From the NCBI RefSeq assembly GCF_015100395.1, contig NZ_AP022847.1:1118501-1182500 (forward strand): 64,000 bases of DNA, written 5' to 3'. This DNA comes from Nitrosophilus alvini (GTDB lineage: Bacteria > Campylobacterota > Campylobacteria > Campylobacterales > Nitratiruptoraceae). A model generated the notes under the pieces. It was not told where the DNA came from. It searched no databases and was given only the letters and a program-made list of their open reading frames with translations. Positions 1 to 8,730 of the stretch are shown here, piece after piece (within the stretch, counting starts at the first letter, position 1; every line of letters begins with the position of its first letter). The position numbers were made by a program, and so were the translations under genes.

Positions 1-13
1 TTGCTATCAATTT

Positions 14-1225
14 CTACTTCTCCTCATAAAATCTATACCCCTGTTTTGTCAAAAGTTCTCTGATCTCCTCTTGATGCTCTTTTCCTTTTGTCTCAAGGGC
101 GATACTCACATTCGCATCACCGTAAGCCAGTGAGGCGGAAGTTCTATCGTATCCTATCTGTACAATATTTGCACTTACACTTGCCAAAATTTCAGTAAGT
201 TTCATCAGCGAGCCCGGTTTGTCAACAAGAGTAACTATCAATTTCATTTTTCTGTATGATTTTATAAGACCTTTTTCTATAATGACCGAAAGCATTGTCA
301 CATCGATATTGCCGCCGCTTAAAATTACTGCAACCCTGCTCTCAGGAGGTAAGTTCAGTTTTTGGTACAAAACAGCGGCGACGCCCGCCGCCCCCGCTCC
401 TTCAACAACCAATTTTCTTGTCTCAAGCAAAAAGAGTATCGCATCGGCAATCTCCTCATCATCCACTTCTACAATCTCATCTACACATTCAAGAAGAATA
501 TCAAGGGTAACAGATGATGTATCTCGTACAGCAATACCGTCCGCTATGGTTCTTACATCAATGCTGTCTATAGGTTTGCCTGCGTAAAAGGAGTTTTTCA
601 TTGCCGGTGCTCCCGCAGCAGTAACGCCTATGACTTTCGTCTTTGGATTCATCTGTTTTATAGCACTTCCTATACCGGCTATAAGCCCGCCACCGCCGAC
701 AGGGACAACTATAGCATCCAAACTCTCTATATCTTCAAATATCTCAAGAACTATAGTACCCTGACCGGCCATTACATCTTCATCAGCAAAAGGATGGATA
801 AAAGCCAGATTTTTCTCTTCTGCATATTTGCGTGCAAAAAGATAAGCCTCATCATAATTTGCCCCGCTTAAAATCACTTCCGCACCGTATGACTTGACTC
901 CGTTCACTTTAGTAAGCGGCGTATTTTCCGGCATAACTATAGTTGCAGGAATATTGAAATATTTTGCACTCAAAGCCACACCCTGAGCGTGATTGCCTGC
1001 ACTCGCAGCTACAACCCCTCTCTCTTTGGCTTCGTCACTTAATCTTGATATTTTGTAAAAAGCACCTCTGATTTTAAATGCTCCGGTAACCTGAAGATTT
1101 TCTTTTTTTAAAAATATTTCATAGCCGCTTTTTACGCTGAGCTGGGGAGCATATGCGAAAGGCGTTTTTACCGCAATTTTTGAAACTATATTTCTTGCAT
1201 CTTCAATCTTTTTCAAATCTATCAT
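14..1225 (-). CDS. ilvA: Threonine ammonia-lyase (threonine dehydratase)
   Basis: A PLP enzyme that deaminates threonine to 2-oxobutanoate, the first step of isoleucine synthesis, in the cytosol. The PLP lysine sits in GAFKIRG (about residue 51), and a glycine-rich phosphate-binding loop (VPVGGGGL) follows mid-protein. From about residue 327 there is one C-terminal ACT domain (KLIVTLVDKPGSL), the likely site of allosteric control. At 403 residues it is the single-ACT form, shorter than E. coli IlvA with its two regulatory repeats. I chose the ATG at 1225 because GAAAGG lies just upstream; an in-frame TTG six codons earlier overlaps the upstream gene and has no better site. It follows the CoA-binding gene by 10 bases, so the two are probably co-transcribed. 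Confidence 0.93.
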   Translation of the reverse strand: MIDLKKIEDARNIVSKIAVKTPFAYAPQLSVKSGYEIFLKKENLQVTGAFKIRGAFYKISRLSDEAKERGVVAASAGNHAQGVALSAKYFNIPATIVMPENTPLTKVNGVKSYGAEVILSGANYDEAYLFARKYAEEKNLAFIHPFADEDVMAGQGTIVLEIFEDIESLDAIVVPVGGGGLIAGIGSAIKQMNPKTKVIGVTAAGAPAMKNSFYAGKPIDSIDVRTIADGIAVRDTSSVTLDILLECVDEIVEVDDEEIADAILFLLETRKLVVEGAGAAGVAAVLYQKLNLPPESRVAVILSGGNIDVTMLSVIIEKGLIKSYRKMKLIVTLVDKPGSLMKLTEILASVSANIVQIGYDRTSASLAYGDANVSIALETKGKEHQEEIRELLTKQGYRFYEEK

Positions 1226-1235
1226 CAAAAACCTT

Positions 1236-1667
1236 TCAGGCAAAAAGAATTTTATGTTCTATCATGGCACACATATTCTGCACGGCTTCTATACCGGCAT
1301 TTTTAGCTTTTGCGGCAGCTTCATTGTTCACTATCTCTTTTTGCATCCAGACAACTTTTACATCACCTCTTTTGATTGCGCTTTCCACTATTGCCGTAAC
1401 GGCTTCGGATTTTCGGAAAATATCTATCATATCGATACGCTCTGGAATCTCTTCAAGAGATCGGTAAACTTTTTCTCCCAAAATCTCACCGCCTTTTGGA
1501 TATACGGGAATTATTTTATATCCTTGCTCCTGCAGGTATTTCGCAACTCTGTGGCTATCTTTTAGAGGATTTGGGGACAATCCTACAACAGCAATAGTTT
1601 CAACATCTTCAAATATCTTTTTGATAGTTTTTTTATCTGCATTTATACTCGGAATTTCACATTCCAT
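1236..1667 (-). CDS. CoA-binding domain protein (YccU-like)
   Basis: A small cytosolic Rossmann-fold protein of 143 residues of the CoA_binding_2/YccU type, related to the N-terminal CoA-binding domain of succinyl-CoA synthetase alpha. The nucleotide-binding turn is visible as TIAVVGLSPNPLKDSHRVA near the N-terminus, followed by alternating strands ending in VVWMQKEIVNNEAA. The family has no assigned reaction, so I give none. An ATG start at 1667 is supported by AGAAGGA about seven bases upstream; the TTG two codons earlier is less likely. It lies 10 bases ahead of ilvA on the same strand. Family assignment is solid, function is open. Confidence 0.85.
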   Translation of the reverse strand: MECEIPSINADKKTIKKIFEDVETIAVVGLSPNPLKDSHRVAKYLQEQGYKIIPVYPKGGEILGEKVYRSLEEIPERIDMIDIFRKSEAVTAIVESAIKRGDVKVVWMQKEIVNNEAAAKAKNAGIEAVQNMCAMIEHKILFA

Positions 1668-1764
1668 ATACAATCCTTCTTAAATGCTTTATATAAAATT
1701 GGGTAAGTATATCAAATATAGCGTAAAGAGCCAATTAAGGTAGAAAGGAATATAATATTTTATT

Positions 1765-3258
1765 ATGATTACTTATAACAGAAGAAGAGTCGAAAGTGAA
1801 ATAAAAGAGCTCTTCAAAAACAGATTCGCCATACTTATTATTCTGATAATTGCTATATTTTTTTTCATATACACTTTTATATACGGTATAAAAAAACAGG
1901 AAGTTGAACGTATTCTTTCAAAAGAACTGAGAAGCGAAAAAGAGAAAATCACACTTCAGATAAATACTCTGTATGCCAGTACACGAATGCTTTATGAGCT
2001 TATGCTGGACAAAGAAATAAAAAAAATACTTTCAAAAGCTGAAACGGATCCGGTAATCGCAAGAACTCTTCTATATAAAAAATTGTTGAAAAATTACAAA
2101 ATTTTAAAAAAATACGGTTTAAGACAACTCCATTTTCATACTCCGGACGGCAGATCTTTTTTGAGATTTCACAAACCTCAAAAATATGGAGACAATCTTT
2201 ATGATTTCAGATATTCTGTCAATTATGTAATGAAAAATAAAAAGCCTGTTTATGGATTTGAGATAGGAAGATATCATGGCGGATTTAGGAATATTTTTCC
2301 TATATTCTCGGAATCAAAAAAATATCTCGGAAATATGGAAATATCTTTTTCCTTTGAAATAATAAGAAAAAATCTGGAAAAACCGCTCAATTACTATTTT
2401 ATGATACTGGATAAAAACATTGTAATGCAAACGGTGCCAAAAAGCGAATTTTATCACTACAGAATATGCTACCTCAATCCCAATTTTCTGATAGAAGAGA
2501 CAAACAGCGAAAAATGCAAAATTATAAAAAAACTGGGGCTTAGACTGGAAAATCCGGATTATTTGGAAAAGGCCATCTATAAAGAAAAAAACGGCAAAGA
2601 CTATATTATCTCATTTATACCTATCGAATCGATAAGCGGTGCAAAAAACGGCTATATAGTAAATATAAAACTTGACAATAAAGAAATTATCAAAAATGAA
2701 GAAAATTTCAAAAGAACAACTTATCTGCTTATTCTTCTGACAACCATTACAATCCTGGTGCTTTTTATAGTAAAGAAACTTTTAAACGTACGCTCACAGG
2801 CACATATTGACGAATTGACACAGACTTTTAACAGAAGAGGCTGCCAAAATGAAATAAAAAAATTCATAAACAGCGGTAAAAACAGTCTGATACTCTTTGA
2901 CATAGACAACTTTAAAACAATCAATGACAGATTTGGCCATCAAACAGGTGATGAAGTATTGAAAAAAATAGCTGAAATCGTCAAAAGATATATTCGTAAA
3001 GATGACATACTATGCAGATTCGGAGGAGAAGAGTTTCTTGTTTTTCTCCCCGAAACCTCTTTTGAAGACAGTGTTGTCATAGCTGAAAAACTTAGAAGCG
3101 TTATAGAAAACAGCCATTTTGGAAAAGCGGGCAAAGTAACTGCCAGCTTTGGCATATCTGCTCAAAAAAATAAAGAGAGCCTGGAAAAACTCTTTATGGT
3201 TGCAGATAAAAAACTGTATGAAGCAAAAAAGGCGGGGAAAAACAGAGTTGTTTACTAA
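1765..3258 (+). CDS. Membrane diguanylate cyclase with periplasmic sensor domain
   Basis: Predicted to make c-di-GMP from two GTP. Order: short cytoplasmic tail, membrane segment about 21-40, a periplasmic sensor of some 270 residues, second membrane segment about 318-337, then a GGDEF domain to the end. The catalytic motif is intact (GGEEF, residues 420-424), and an inhibitory I-site RKDD lies five residues before it, implying product feedback. The sensor contains LHFHTPDGRSFLRFHKP and a later GFEIGRYHGGFRN stretch, which resembles double-Cache ligand-binding domains; this is pattern recognition, and the ligand is unknown. It is convergent with feoB, with a single base between the stops. Confidence 0.88.
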   Translation: MITYNRRRVESEIKELFKNRFAILIILIIAIFFFIYTFIYGIKKQEVERILSKELRSEKEKITLQINTLYASTRMLYELMLDKEIKKILSKAETDPVIARTLLYKKLLKNYKILKKYGLRQLHFHTPDGRSFLRFHKPQKYGDNLYDFRYSVNYVMKNKKPVYGFEIGRYHGGFRNIFPIFSESKKYLGNMEISFSFEIIRKNLEKPLNYYFMILDKNIVMQTVPKSEFYHYRICYLNPNFLIEETNSEKCKIIKKLGLRLENPDYLEKAIYKEKNGKDYIISFIPIESISGAKNGYIVNIKLDNKEIIKNEENFKRTTYLLILLTTITILVLFIVKKLLNVRSQAHIDELTQTFNRRGCQNEIKKFINSGKNSLILFDIDNFKTINDRFGHQTGDEVLKKIAEIVKRYIRKDDILCRFGGEEFLVFLPETSFEDSVVIAEKLRSVIENSHFGKAGKVTASFGISAQKNKESLEKLFMVADKKLYEAKKAGKNRVVY

Positions 3259-3259
3259 G

Positions 3260-5359
3260 TTACAACCCTGCCGCTTTTAAAATGTTATATACCGCAAACG
3301 CCATGAGCCATGCAAGGACATTTGGATATATCGTATAAAAACTTCTCCACGCCCATTGCGGTACTTCCGCATAAAACGTACTCATAGCCGCTACACACGG
3401 CGAATAGATCATTATGATGACTATAAGTGCAACCGCCGTTTTAATATCGATATTTTCTCTAAGCTTTGAGATGAGTGTAGAACTTGTCTCATCCGCTTCG
3501 CCTACGGCGTACAGAGTCGCAAGAGTGGATACAACTACCTCTTTTGCAGCTAGTCCGCTTATAGTGGCAACCGACATTCTCCAATCAAATCCGATAGGTT
3601 CGAAAACAGGCTCTATGGCTTTTCCGATTTGGCCCAAATAGCTGTTTTCCAGAAGCTTTGCTGCAAGTTCATTTTGTAACTGAACTTTTTGTTCTTCAGT
3701 ACCGGCATGTTCAATTTTTTCTTCATATTGATTTACTATAGTTTCATTTACAGGATAAGAGCTCAAAAACCAGATTATCATAGCTGCACCGGCTATAAAA
3801 GTACCTGCTTTTTTCAAAAATAGTTTGGTTTTGATCCATAACTCCATAGCCAGAGACTTTACAGAGGGAAATCTATACGGCGGCATCTCCATAACAAACG
3901 GTTCAGGTTCTCCCTTGAAAAGTACCATTCTTAGTATTTTGGCAACTATAAGGCCCAATATCGCTCCCCCTATATATATTGCAAAAAGTACGTTTCCGGC
4001 ATTTTGAGTAGGGAAAAAAGCCGCAATCAGCAGTACATAGACAGGAAGTCTCGCATTACAGTTCATAAATCCGAGAACAAGCATCGTTATGAGTCTGTCT
4101 TTAGGATTTTTGAGCGTCCTTGCCGCCATATATGCGGGAACGGTACATCCAAAGCCACTAACAAGAGGAATAAACGCTTTTCCTTGCAATCCGAACTTTT
4201 TCAAAAAACCGTCAAGCAAAAACGCTGCTCTTGCCATATAACCTGTTTGTTCAAGTAGATTTATACCCAAAAAAAGTATAAGAATATTGGGCAAAAACAT
4301 AATAACCGCACTTACTGCAGGTATTATCCCATCCGTAATGACGGAATTTAGAGCTCCCTGGGGCAATATACCTTTAAGCCAGAAAGCAAAATTGGTAAAC
4401 GCCTCGTCTATATATTCCATAGGAATCGAACCCACTTCGAAAGTTACCTGAAATAGTCCCCACATAAAAAAAAGAAATATCGGCAGTCCCAAAACCGGAT
4501 GGATGAGAAATTTATCTATCTTGTCGGTAATGCTCTCTTTAGAGACACTTTTAAGTACCTGCATAACGATACTCTTTGCAAGTGCGTTTCTCTCATACGC
4601 AAGTACATCCGCAACACTCTCTTCATCAAATTCGATTTTAAGTTTTTTGTAACTCTCTCCTAACGCTTCATGAAACTCTATGAAAATCGGAAGGTCGTGA
4701 ATTATTTTGTAAACATCTTCATCTTTCTCCAAAAGCCTTATGATATAAAATCTGGCTAAATCTTTGTCATTGAAGTGAGGAGATTTTAAAAGAATATGTG
4801 AAAGTTTTTCAATCTCTTCCTCGATTTTCTCATCATAGTATACTTTCGGTTTGAATCTAGATGTATTGTAAACTTCAATGATTTTGTCTACTATTTCATC
4901 AACCCCTCGTTGCTCTTTTGCAGAAGTTAGAATCACAGGAATACCCAAAAGCTTCGAAAGCTTCTCTGCATCAACACTTCCGCCTCTGCTTTCAATTTCG
5001 TCGATCATATTGACGACGAGTATAGTCTTTTTGCGCATATCCAGAAGTTGAAGAGTAAAAATCAGATTTCTTTGCAGAGTATTTGCATCAACTACATTTA
5101 TCAACAGATCATACTCTTCATTCATCAGATAGTTTTTCGTTACATGTTCCTCGGGAGTATAGGCATTCAAAGAGTAGATCCCAGGTAAATCGACAATATC
5201 TATATCATATTGATCTTTTTTTATGAAAACCTCTTTTTTTTCTACTGTAACGCCTGCAAAATTTCCAACATGAAGCCTTGCACCGCTTATAGAATTTATG
5301 ATAGACGATTTACCCACATTGGGCTGACCCACCATAGCTACTTTTATCTTTCGCATCAT
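3260..5359 (-). CDS. feoB: Ferrous iron transport protein B
   Basis: Inner-membrane Fe(II) importer with an N-terminal G-protein domain. G motifs are visible: GQPNVGKSS (residues 11-19), DLPG, NMID and SAKEQRG. A helical insert follows, then two Gate-type membrane regions in the C-terminal half, with the cysteine-containing YSPCVAAM near the end. At 699 residues it is close to usual FeoB length. The first ATG overlaps the feoA stop as ATGA, and a second ATG follows directly; either could be used behind GAGGAT. It is the last gene of the porin-feoA-feoB operon, whose leader carries a Fur-box-like site. Confidence 0.96.
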   Translation of the reverse strand: MMRKIKVAMVGQPNVGKSSIINSISGARLHVGNFAGVTVEKKEVFIKKDQYDIDIVDLPGIYSLNAYTPEEHVTKNYLMNEEYDLLINVVDANTLQRNLIFTLQLLDMRKKTILVVNMIDEIESRGGSVDAEKLSKLLGIPVILTSAKEQRGVDEIVDKIIEVYNTSRFKPKVYYDEKIEEEIEKLSHILLKSPHFNDKDLARFYIIRLLEKDEDVYKIIHDLPIFIEFHEALGESYKKLKIEFDEESVADVLAYERNALAKSIVMQVLKSVSKESITDKIDKFLIHPVLGLPIFLFFMWGLFQVTFEVGSIPMEYIDEAFTNFAFWLKGILPQGALNSVITDGIIPAVSAVIMFLPNILILFLGINLLEQTGYMARAAFLLDGFLKKFGLQGKAFIPLVSGFGCTVPAYMAARTLKNPKDRLITMLVLGFMNCNARLPVYVLLIAAFFPTQNAGNVLFAIYIGGAILGLIVAKILRMVLFKGEPEPFVMEMPPYRFPSVKSLAMELWIKTKLFLKKAGTFIAGAAMIIWFLSSYPVNETIVNQYEEKIEHAGTEEQKVQLQNELAAKLLENSYLGQIGKAIEPVFEPIGFDWRMSVATISGLAAKEVVVSTLATLYAVGEADETSSTLISKLRENIDIKTAVALIVIIMIYSPCVAAMSTFYAEVPQWAWRSFYTIYPNVLAWLMAFAVYNILKAAGL

Positions 5360-5583
5360 TTATCCTCTAATAATATGGAGTCAGCTTCCTCACGCCTCAA
5401 AGCTACTCGCGTATTGTCAACCTCTACTTCCCAAGTCTGTTTTTTTAATGTATGATCAAGAAGTTTTATCACATTGCCTTTTGCAATTCCCATAGCTATT
5501 AATCTACTTTTTACAGGTTCTAAAGCAGTAATTTTTTTTATAACAGCACTTTCTCCTATTTTCATTTCAGACACTTTTTTCAA
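5356..5583 (-). CDS. feoA: Ferrous iron transport protein A
   Basis: A 75-residue cytosolic SH3-like partner of FeoB that supports Fe(II) uptake. The family pattern is seen in IGESAVIKKI, the MGIAKGNVIKLL turn, and the final VALRREEADSILL strand that usually carries the residues conserved in FeoA. It starts 9 bases after the porin stop and overlaps feoB by four bases, so it should be translated from the same Fur-controlled message. Length and content are normal for the family. Confidence 0.93.
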   Translation of the reverse strand: MKKVSEMKIGESAVIKKITALEPVKSRLIAMGIAKGNVIKLLDHTLKKQTWEVEVDNTRVALRREEADSILLEDK

Positions 5584-5592
5584 TTTCCGCTC

Positions 5593-6810
5593 CTAAAATC
5601 TGTATTTTACTAACATTCTGAATTGATTATAATCCGTATCGCTTTGTGTTTTGTCGTCTACTGCTGCAAAAGCCGATTCTATTTCTATGTTTTCAGTCAG
5701 ATTCGCAACTATATATGCATCTGTTTCCGCAGTATGATATACTGAGTTATCGCCGGCCTTGAACTCTCCGCGATAAAATCCAACAGAAATATTATCATAA
5801 ACTTCATACTCTCCTCCAAAGGTATATGCTTCGGCATTTTCATCGGCGACCGCATCAATGGTTTGATCTTCCATGGAGGTGAAAAACGGACCGCCTCCAA
5901 AACTGAACATAGAAGAGGAAGAGCCAAACTCTCTGTTATAAGCAATACCGAGTCTCAGCCCTATGCTCTCAAATGATATTTCTGCCGCAGCACCCACTGT
6001 TTTGGTATCTATCTCTCCTGCCAGCCTCTCACCCGTTGAAAGTGCCCTGTCAAGTTGCATAGATATGGAGATATCGGTATCGTAAGCAATCATTTTGTTG
6101 TAAGTAGCTTCCATATATACTATATTCGCCACATTATCTATATTGTAAAACCAGATCTGCATAGGAAGATAGTAAAGGCCCGAATATTCGGCACCAAGTA
6201 TACTTATCGCCGTATTACCCTTTTCCACTCCCAAAACATCGGAAATTTTCACAAATCTTTTTGCATCCGTACCGTTTTCCCATCCTGCCATTTTGTCTAT
6301 ATATATCATAAAAATATCGAAATTCTCAAAAGAACTGTTTTTCAAAAGAGCCCCTTCGAAAAGATTTGGAACCATTCTGATATCGTCACTGTCAGCATGA
6401 GGCGTATCAATTATTTGTCTTCCTACTTTTAAAAACGTATTTTTTAATGTGTATTGAATATAAGCTTCACCTAACATCGCGAAAGATTTCTTGTTCGAAT
6501 CGAAGAAATCTCCGTTTTTGTTTTTCTCATTTAAACCGAAATCCTGAACGGTATAAAATGCAGCACCTGCCTGTAAACCGTTCAAAGCAAAAGTTTTTAT
6601 ATGCAGATGCCCGCCCAAAGCGAAAGCTTTTGAATCTATTTCATTTTTTGCATCAAAGTTTATGTATCCGGCTCTTATCTCGCCGTTTAGATGCTGCATT
6701 AAATCAACTTCAGAGAGCTTTTTTCTGACGCTTTCAAACTCTCCGAAAGAGAGCACGTCAGACCAAAGCATCGAAACTAAACAGAAAAATATGTAAAAAC
6801 CTTTTTTCAC
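5593..6810 (-). CDS. Outer-membrane porin, OprD-like, first gene of the feoAB operon
   Basis: A 405-residue beta-barrel protein with an N-terminal signal peptide (hydrophobic to about residue 20), alternating amphipathic strands with many aromatic and glycine residues, and the C-terminal phenylalanine (MLVKYRF) typical of outer-membrane proteins. It resembles the OprD/major porin family of Campylobacterota; the substrate cannot be read from sequence. Translation starts at GTG 6810 behind AAAGGAGAAG. The Fur-box-like palindrome at 6875-6889 lies 65 bases upstream, and feoA follows within 10 bases, so the porin is probably iron-repressed and may admit Fe(II) or an iron chelate to the periplasm for FeoB. 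That role is inference. Confidence 0.85.
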   Translation of the reverse strand: MKKGFYIFFCLVSMLWSDVLSFGEFESVRKKLSEVDLMQHLNGEIRAGYINFDAKNEIDSKAFALGGHLHIKTFALNGLQAGAAFYTVQDFGLNEKNKNGDFFDSNKKSFAMLGEAYIQYTLKNTFLKVGRQIIDTPHADSDDIRMVPNLFEGALLKNSSFENFDIFMIYIDKMAGWENGTDAKRFVKISDVLGVEKGNTAISILGAEYSGLYYLPMQIWFYNIDNVANIVYMEATYNKMIAYDTDISISMQLDRALSTGERLAGEIDTKTVGAAAEISFESIGLRLGIAYNREFGSSSSMFSFGGGPFFTSMEDQTIDAVADENAEAYTFGGEYEVYDNISVGFYRGEFKAGDNSVYHTAETDAYIVANLTENIEIESAFAAVDDKTQSDTDYNQFRMLVKYRF

Positions 6811-6874
6811 CGATCTTCTCCTTTATAAATCTTTTGAAATAATAACAGAGAAAAACTTACCAAATGCTTAATTA

Positions 6875-6889
6875 TGATAATCATTCTCA
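6875..6889 (-). promoter_or_regulatory. Fur-box-like operator upstream of porin-feoA-feoB
   Basis: The site reads TGATAAT-C-ATTCTCA on the plus strand, a 7-1-7 inverted repeat differing from the classical Fur repeat TGATAAT-N-ATTATCA at one position. It lies 65 bases before the porin start. A possible -10 (TATTAT, 6839-6844, minus strand) lies between, but I cannot place a convincing -35, so the exact geometry is open. Confidence 0.7.
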
Positions 6890-7008
6890 TTTTTATTTAT
6901 CTCTTTCCTTTCGTTTTTAATAAAGAAATGAAAATAAGAGTAATGTAAGAACATTTATTGTAATTTTCGTTTGTCGTTATATATCTAAATTCTGCATAGG
7001 GGGATAGA

Positions 7009-7518
7009 ATGAGATTTTTTATTGCTTTTGCAATGTTTATATCTCTTTTGTTTGCAGAAGAGAATGTCTATTATGAGGATGATATAACTCCTAAAGAGGC
7101 ATATTTCATGCAGCAAAACGGAGCAATCCTCATTGATGTCAGGACTCCTGCCGAATTTCTTTACGGCGGGCATGCCCCTGGCAGCATAAATATACCGATT
7201 TTTTTCTACCACATCAAACCAAAAGATATAAAATACAGAATAAAATTTTCTCAAATGGAATTAAAGAAAAACAGCGTTTTTGATGCACATAAAATGTATG
7301 ACATAAATCCTGTTGAAAATGAAAATTTTGCCCAAAATGTTAAAGCTGTAGTAAAAAAATATCCTGGTAAAGCTCTTTTGATTATTTGCAGAAGCGGACA
7401 AAGAAGCGCATATGCTGCAAATCTTCTTGCAAAAAAGGGCTACGACGAAGTCTATAACGTATCGGAAGGATTTACCTTCGGGTGGAAAAAAGCCGGACTT
7501 CCTTGGGGAGCCGAGTAA
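7009..7518 (+). CDS. Periplasmic rhodanese-like sulfurtransferase
   Basis: A 169-residue single-domain rhodanese with an N-terminal signal peptide (cleavage likely after LLFA, about residue 16). The family features are LIDVRTPAEF (about 41-50), HAPGSINIP, and the active loop CRSGQRS with the nucleophile at Cys127. It would carry persulfide sulfur in the periplasm, which suits sulfur-metabolising Campylobacterota, but the substrate is unknown. Between the two halves is an insert of about 30 residues (YRIKFSQMELKKN region) longer than in minimal rhodaneses. The ATG follows a strong AGGGGGAT. It is convergent with trmA, two bases apart. Confidence 0.88.
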   Translation: MRFFIAFAMFISLLFAEENVYYEDDITPKEAYFMQQNGAILIDVRTPAEFLYGGHAPGSINIPIFFYHIKPKDIKYRIKFSQMELKKNSVFDAHKMYDINPVENENFAQNVKAVVKKYPGKALLIICRSGQRSAYAANLLAKKGYDEVYNVSEGFTFGWKKAGLPWGAE

Positions 7519-7520
7519 TC

Positions 7521-8630
7521 TTAGTCTTTTCTTTTCATAAATACTCCGCACTCAAGATGAGGAGTGTACGGAAACTGGTCAAAAAATGCAAATCTTCTTA
7601 TTTCATGACTTTTTGACAAAATATCCAAATCTCTTCTCAAAGTTTCTGGATTGCATGAAATATAGACGATATTTTCAAAATTTTTCACAAGCTCTCTCGT
7701 AACTTCATCAAGTCCTGCTCTTGGAGGATCTACAAATACCGTTTTTATGTCAAATTCTGAAAGCTTTATATCTTTAAGACGCCTGAACTCTCTCTTTCCT
7801 TCAAAAGCTTCACTTATCTCTTCACTGCTCATTCTTACAAACGTTATGTTTTCTATGCCGTTTAGATAACAGTTTTCGCGTGCGGCTTTTATTGAGGTTT
7901 TGGAAATTTCCGTAGCAAGAACTTTTTCAAAATACTTCGACATCGGTAATGTAAAGTTCCCTGCTCCGCAATAGAGTTCCAAAAGATCATTCCCTATATC
8001 TTTTATATTTTCCACAACCCACTCTATCATCTTTATATTTACATATCCGTTTGGCTGTGTAAAAGCGTTCTCATACTGTCTGTATACAAACTCTTTTCCA
8101 AATATTTCAAATCTCTCGGTTACATACTCATTTCCCAAAACGATTTTTTGTTTTCTACTTCTTCCGATAAGGCTTACAGATGCAAGTGTTCTTAGTTTCT
8201 CAGCTTCTTTAGTCCACTCATCATCAAGTTTTTTATGATATATGAGCGTAACAAGCAGATCATCTGAGAGAGTGGATAAAAACTCCGCTGCAAAAAGTCT
8301 CTCTTTTAAAACTTTTGAGTTTTCTATAAAATCCCTGATCAATGGCATAGCATCGTAAATCCTTTTGTTTACGATCTGACAGGACTCTATAGGAACCGGC
8401 CTTTTGTCAAATCCAGTCATGGCGTAAAAGAGTCTTTCGCCATCTTTATAGATCCTGAATTCCGCACGATTTCTGAAATGTGACTCGGGCGATCTGAAAA
8501 TATCAATTTTTTTATCATATAAAGGTTTGAAAAGCTCTGTATATTTTTTCACTTTTTCTTCAAGCTGCCCTTCATAACCCTTGTCATATATTTTGCAGCT
8601 TCCGCATAATCCGAAATATTTACACTCCAT
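7521..8630 (-). CDS. trmA: tRNA (uracil-5-)-methyltransferase
   Basis: SAM-dependent enzyme that makes m5U54 in the tRNA T-loop. It follows E. coli TrmA closely through FRNRAEFRIYKDG, LIYHKKLDDEW, YRQYENAFTQPNG, the SAM motif LLELYCGAGNF, VFVDPPRAGLD, the catalytic cysteine in ISCNPETL, and the general-base glutamate in HLECGVF near the end. An N-terminal CKYFGLCGSC cluster is added; E. coli TrmA lacks it, and it may hold a metal. I place the start at ATG 8630 (AGGAT six bases upstream, 369 residues); the 63 codons open further upstream overlap glmU and match nothing in the family. Confidence 0.93.
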   Translation of the reverse strand: MECKYFGLCGSCKIYDKGYEGQLEEKVKKYTELFKPLYDKKIDIFRSPESHFRNRAEFRIYKDGERLFYAMTGFDKRPVPIESCQIVNKRIYDAMPLIRDFIENSKVLKERLFAAEFLSTLSDDLLVTLIYHKKLDDEWTKEAEKLRTLASVSLIGRSRKQKIVLGNEYVTERFEIFGKEFVYRQYENAFTQPNGYVNIKMIEWVVENIKDIGNDLLELYCGAGNFTLPMSKYFEKVLATEISKTSIKAARENCYLNGIENITFVRMSSEEISEAFEGKREFRRLKDIKLSEFDIKTVFVDPPRAGLDEVTRELVKNFENIVYISCNPETLRRDLDILSKSHEIRRFAFFDQFPYTPHLECGVFMKRKD

Positions 8631-8730
8631 ACTAATCCTACTTTTATAAGCAATTTGATAGAATTGTACCAAATTAACAGGAAAAGAGGCCTGAACGGCC
8701 GGGGATCTGAAATCTATAAAAAGGTTTTTG

